DNA of 5,242 nucleotides. Origin: Rhizobiaceae bacterium (GTDB lineage: Bacteria > Pseudomonadota > Alphaproteobacteria > Rhizobiales > Rhizobiaceae). Of this stretch, positions 4,450 through 5,242 are shown piece after piece; the first letter of the stretch is position 1; the number at the start of each line of letters is the position of its first letter. The stretch spans positions 1 to 5,242 of the forward strand of contig CAJYRE010000374.1 of assembly GCA_913776675.1 (NCBI GenBank), read 5' to 3'. The notes beneath the pieces were generated by a model, which saw only the letters and a program-made list of their open reading frames with translations, had not been told where the DNA came from and searched no databases. A program made the translations under genes and the position numbers.

Positions 4450-5242
4450 TTACGAAAACAACCGTTCACGCATGGTATCCGCCAGCCCATTGATGTCATT
4501 GGCCGTTCCATGGCCGATCAGCAAAGCCTGATACTGGTTGTTTGCCCACCATGCGACCTGCATGGATTGGCGTGTTTCTGCACTGACCGGATGCGGGCCT
4601 GCTGTATCACGCAAAATGCACAGGGCCATCGGGCGACCTTTGCCGTCAACGTAGAGAATCTGGGCCAGCGGTTTGGAATCGTAGGCCAAAAGTTGGGCAC
4701 GACGAAATTCCAGATGGGGCAGGGCAATATTGTCCGGTGTCAGTTTCAGGCCAAGCTGTGTGTTGAGCGATGCCAGTTCGGCTTGCTGCTCTGAGAGAGG
4801 CGTTGGTTCGGTTCCCAATGTTTCTGGCGTATAGAGCGCCATATATTGGGCCACAACGGCGCGCCATGCAGAACCGTCATTCTTGTCCTGATCGCTATCG
4901 GTTGTTACGCTGATCCACGCACGGTCTGCAAAAATACCTGCCACAACCGATGCGGCCAGCAAACCCAGAAAGCCACGCCGCCCCGCGTGGGCGTTGCTAT
5001 TGGCCGCGACCCGTGGGGGAGGGGAGGCCTTTGCGGGAATTGCATCCAGTTGTGCCTGCAACTGTGCCAGAGGGGCCTCATCCAGCATTGGCTGAAAGGC
5101 TTCTGTGAAATTCAGGCTGGCACGTGATAAAAATTCAAGACGCTCTGCCAGATGCGGATCTTGCTCAATCTCCTGCAAAAGCAAAGCTTCGTCTTCTGGA
5201 GAGAGCTGACCATCAATGAGTGCTGTCAAGCGGGCGTCCGTC
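4450..5242 (-). CDS. Single-pass membrane anti-sigma factor (PrtR/COG5662-like), start just beyond window
   Basis: The frame is open to the right edge and reads TDARLTALIDGQLSPEDEALL from 5241 leftward. The preceding codon is incomplete but ends in G, so ATG is plausible and only about two bases are missing. A TTG at 5229 would remove the conserved TDARL opening and is less likely. The N-terminal half (about 65 residues) is the acidic helical sigma-binding region found in such proteins and lacks the HxxxCxxC zinc motif. Next come a Pro/Ala linker, a RRGFLGLLAASVVAGIF membrane segment (84-100, counting the TTG codon as 1) and a periplasmic domain of about 150 residues. Its VAQYMALYTPETL, RRAQLLAYDSKPLAQILYVD and MALCILRD stretches fit alphaproteobacterial anti-sigma factors. 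It should hold an ECF sigma factor at the membrane until an envelope or stress signal; the sigma gene is expected upstream, off the window. Confidence 0.85.
   Translation of the reverse strand, partial: TDARLTALIDGQLSPEDEALLLQEIEQDPHLAERLEFLSRASLNFTEAFQPMLDEAPLAQLQAQLDAIPAKASPPPRVAANSNAHAGRRGFLGLLAASVVAGIFADRAWISVTTDSDQDKNDGSAWRAVVAQYMALYTPETLGTEPTPLSEQQAELASLNTQLGLKLTPDNIALPHLEFRRAQLLAYDSKPLAQILYVDGKGRPMALCILRDTAGPHPVSAETRQSMQVAWWANNQYQALLIGHGTANDINGLADTMRERLFS

Overview
The window looks like chromosomal DNA from an alphaproteobacterium. It has moderate GC content with AT-rich promoters. It carries a ribose-type sugar ABC ATPase behind a LacI-style operator, a PrtR-like anti-sigma factor without a zinc motif, and good Shine-Dalgarno sites. 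No genus is assigned, and I see no mobile element, tRNA, rRNA or CRISPR array.

Layout. Positions 1-892 (minus) hold the first 297 residues of a two-domain sugar-import ATPase whose C-terminal part lies off the left edge. Positions 893-1111 are a gene-free gap. It holds that gene's ribosome binding site, a sigma70-like promoter with a 16-bp perfect palindrome between its -35 and -10 boxes, and two inverted repeats that may end the upstream operon. Positions 1112-3412 (minus) are a compact three-gene operon, in transcription order: a VOC-fold ring-cleaving dioxygenase of the PcpA/MhqO type, an alpha/beta hydrolase of the MhqD/phospholipase-carboxylesterase type, and a pirin-family bicupin. A GC-rich hairpin separates the first two genes, and only 5 nt separate the last two. 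Positions 3413-3535 are a divergent regulatory region with a 25-bp inverted repeat (12-bp perfect arms) and a 10-bp-period direct repeat. Positions 3536-4435 (plus) encode a LysR-type regulator that may be translated from a leaderless mRNA. Positions 4450-5242 (minus) encode a single-pass membrane anti-sigma factor; its start codon appears to lie just past the right edge.

How the genes may work together. A dioxygenase and an MhqD-like hydrolase co-transcribed beside a dedicated regulator resemble the Bacillus mhq quinone/hydroquinone detoxification modules. LysR plus pirin resembles E. coli yhaJ-yhaK, whose regulator is reported to respond to aromatic breakdown products such as methylhydroquinone. 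The inferred role here is sensing and ring-opening of (hydro)quinones or catechols, with the LysR protein controlling the operon from the shared intergenic region. This combination (LysR, VOC dioxygenase, hydrolase, pirin) is the most interesting system in the window. The ABC transporter and the anti-sigma factor appear to be unrelated neighbours.
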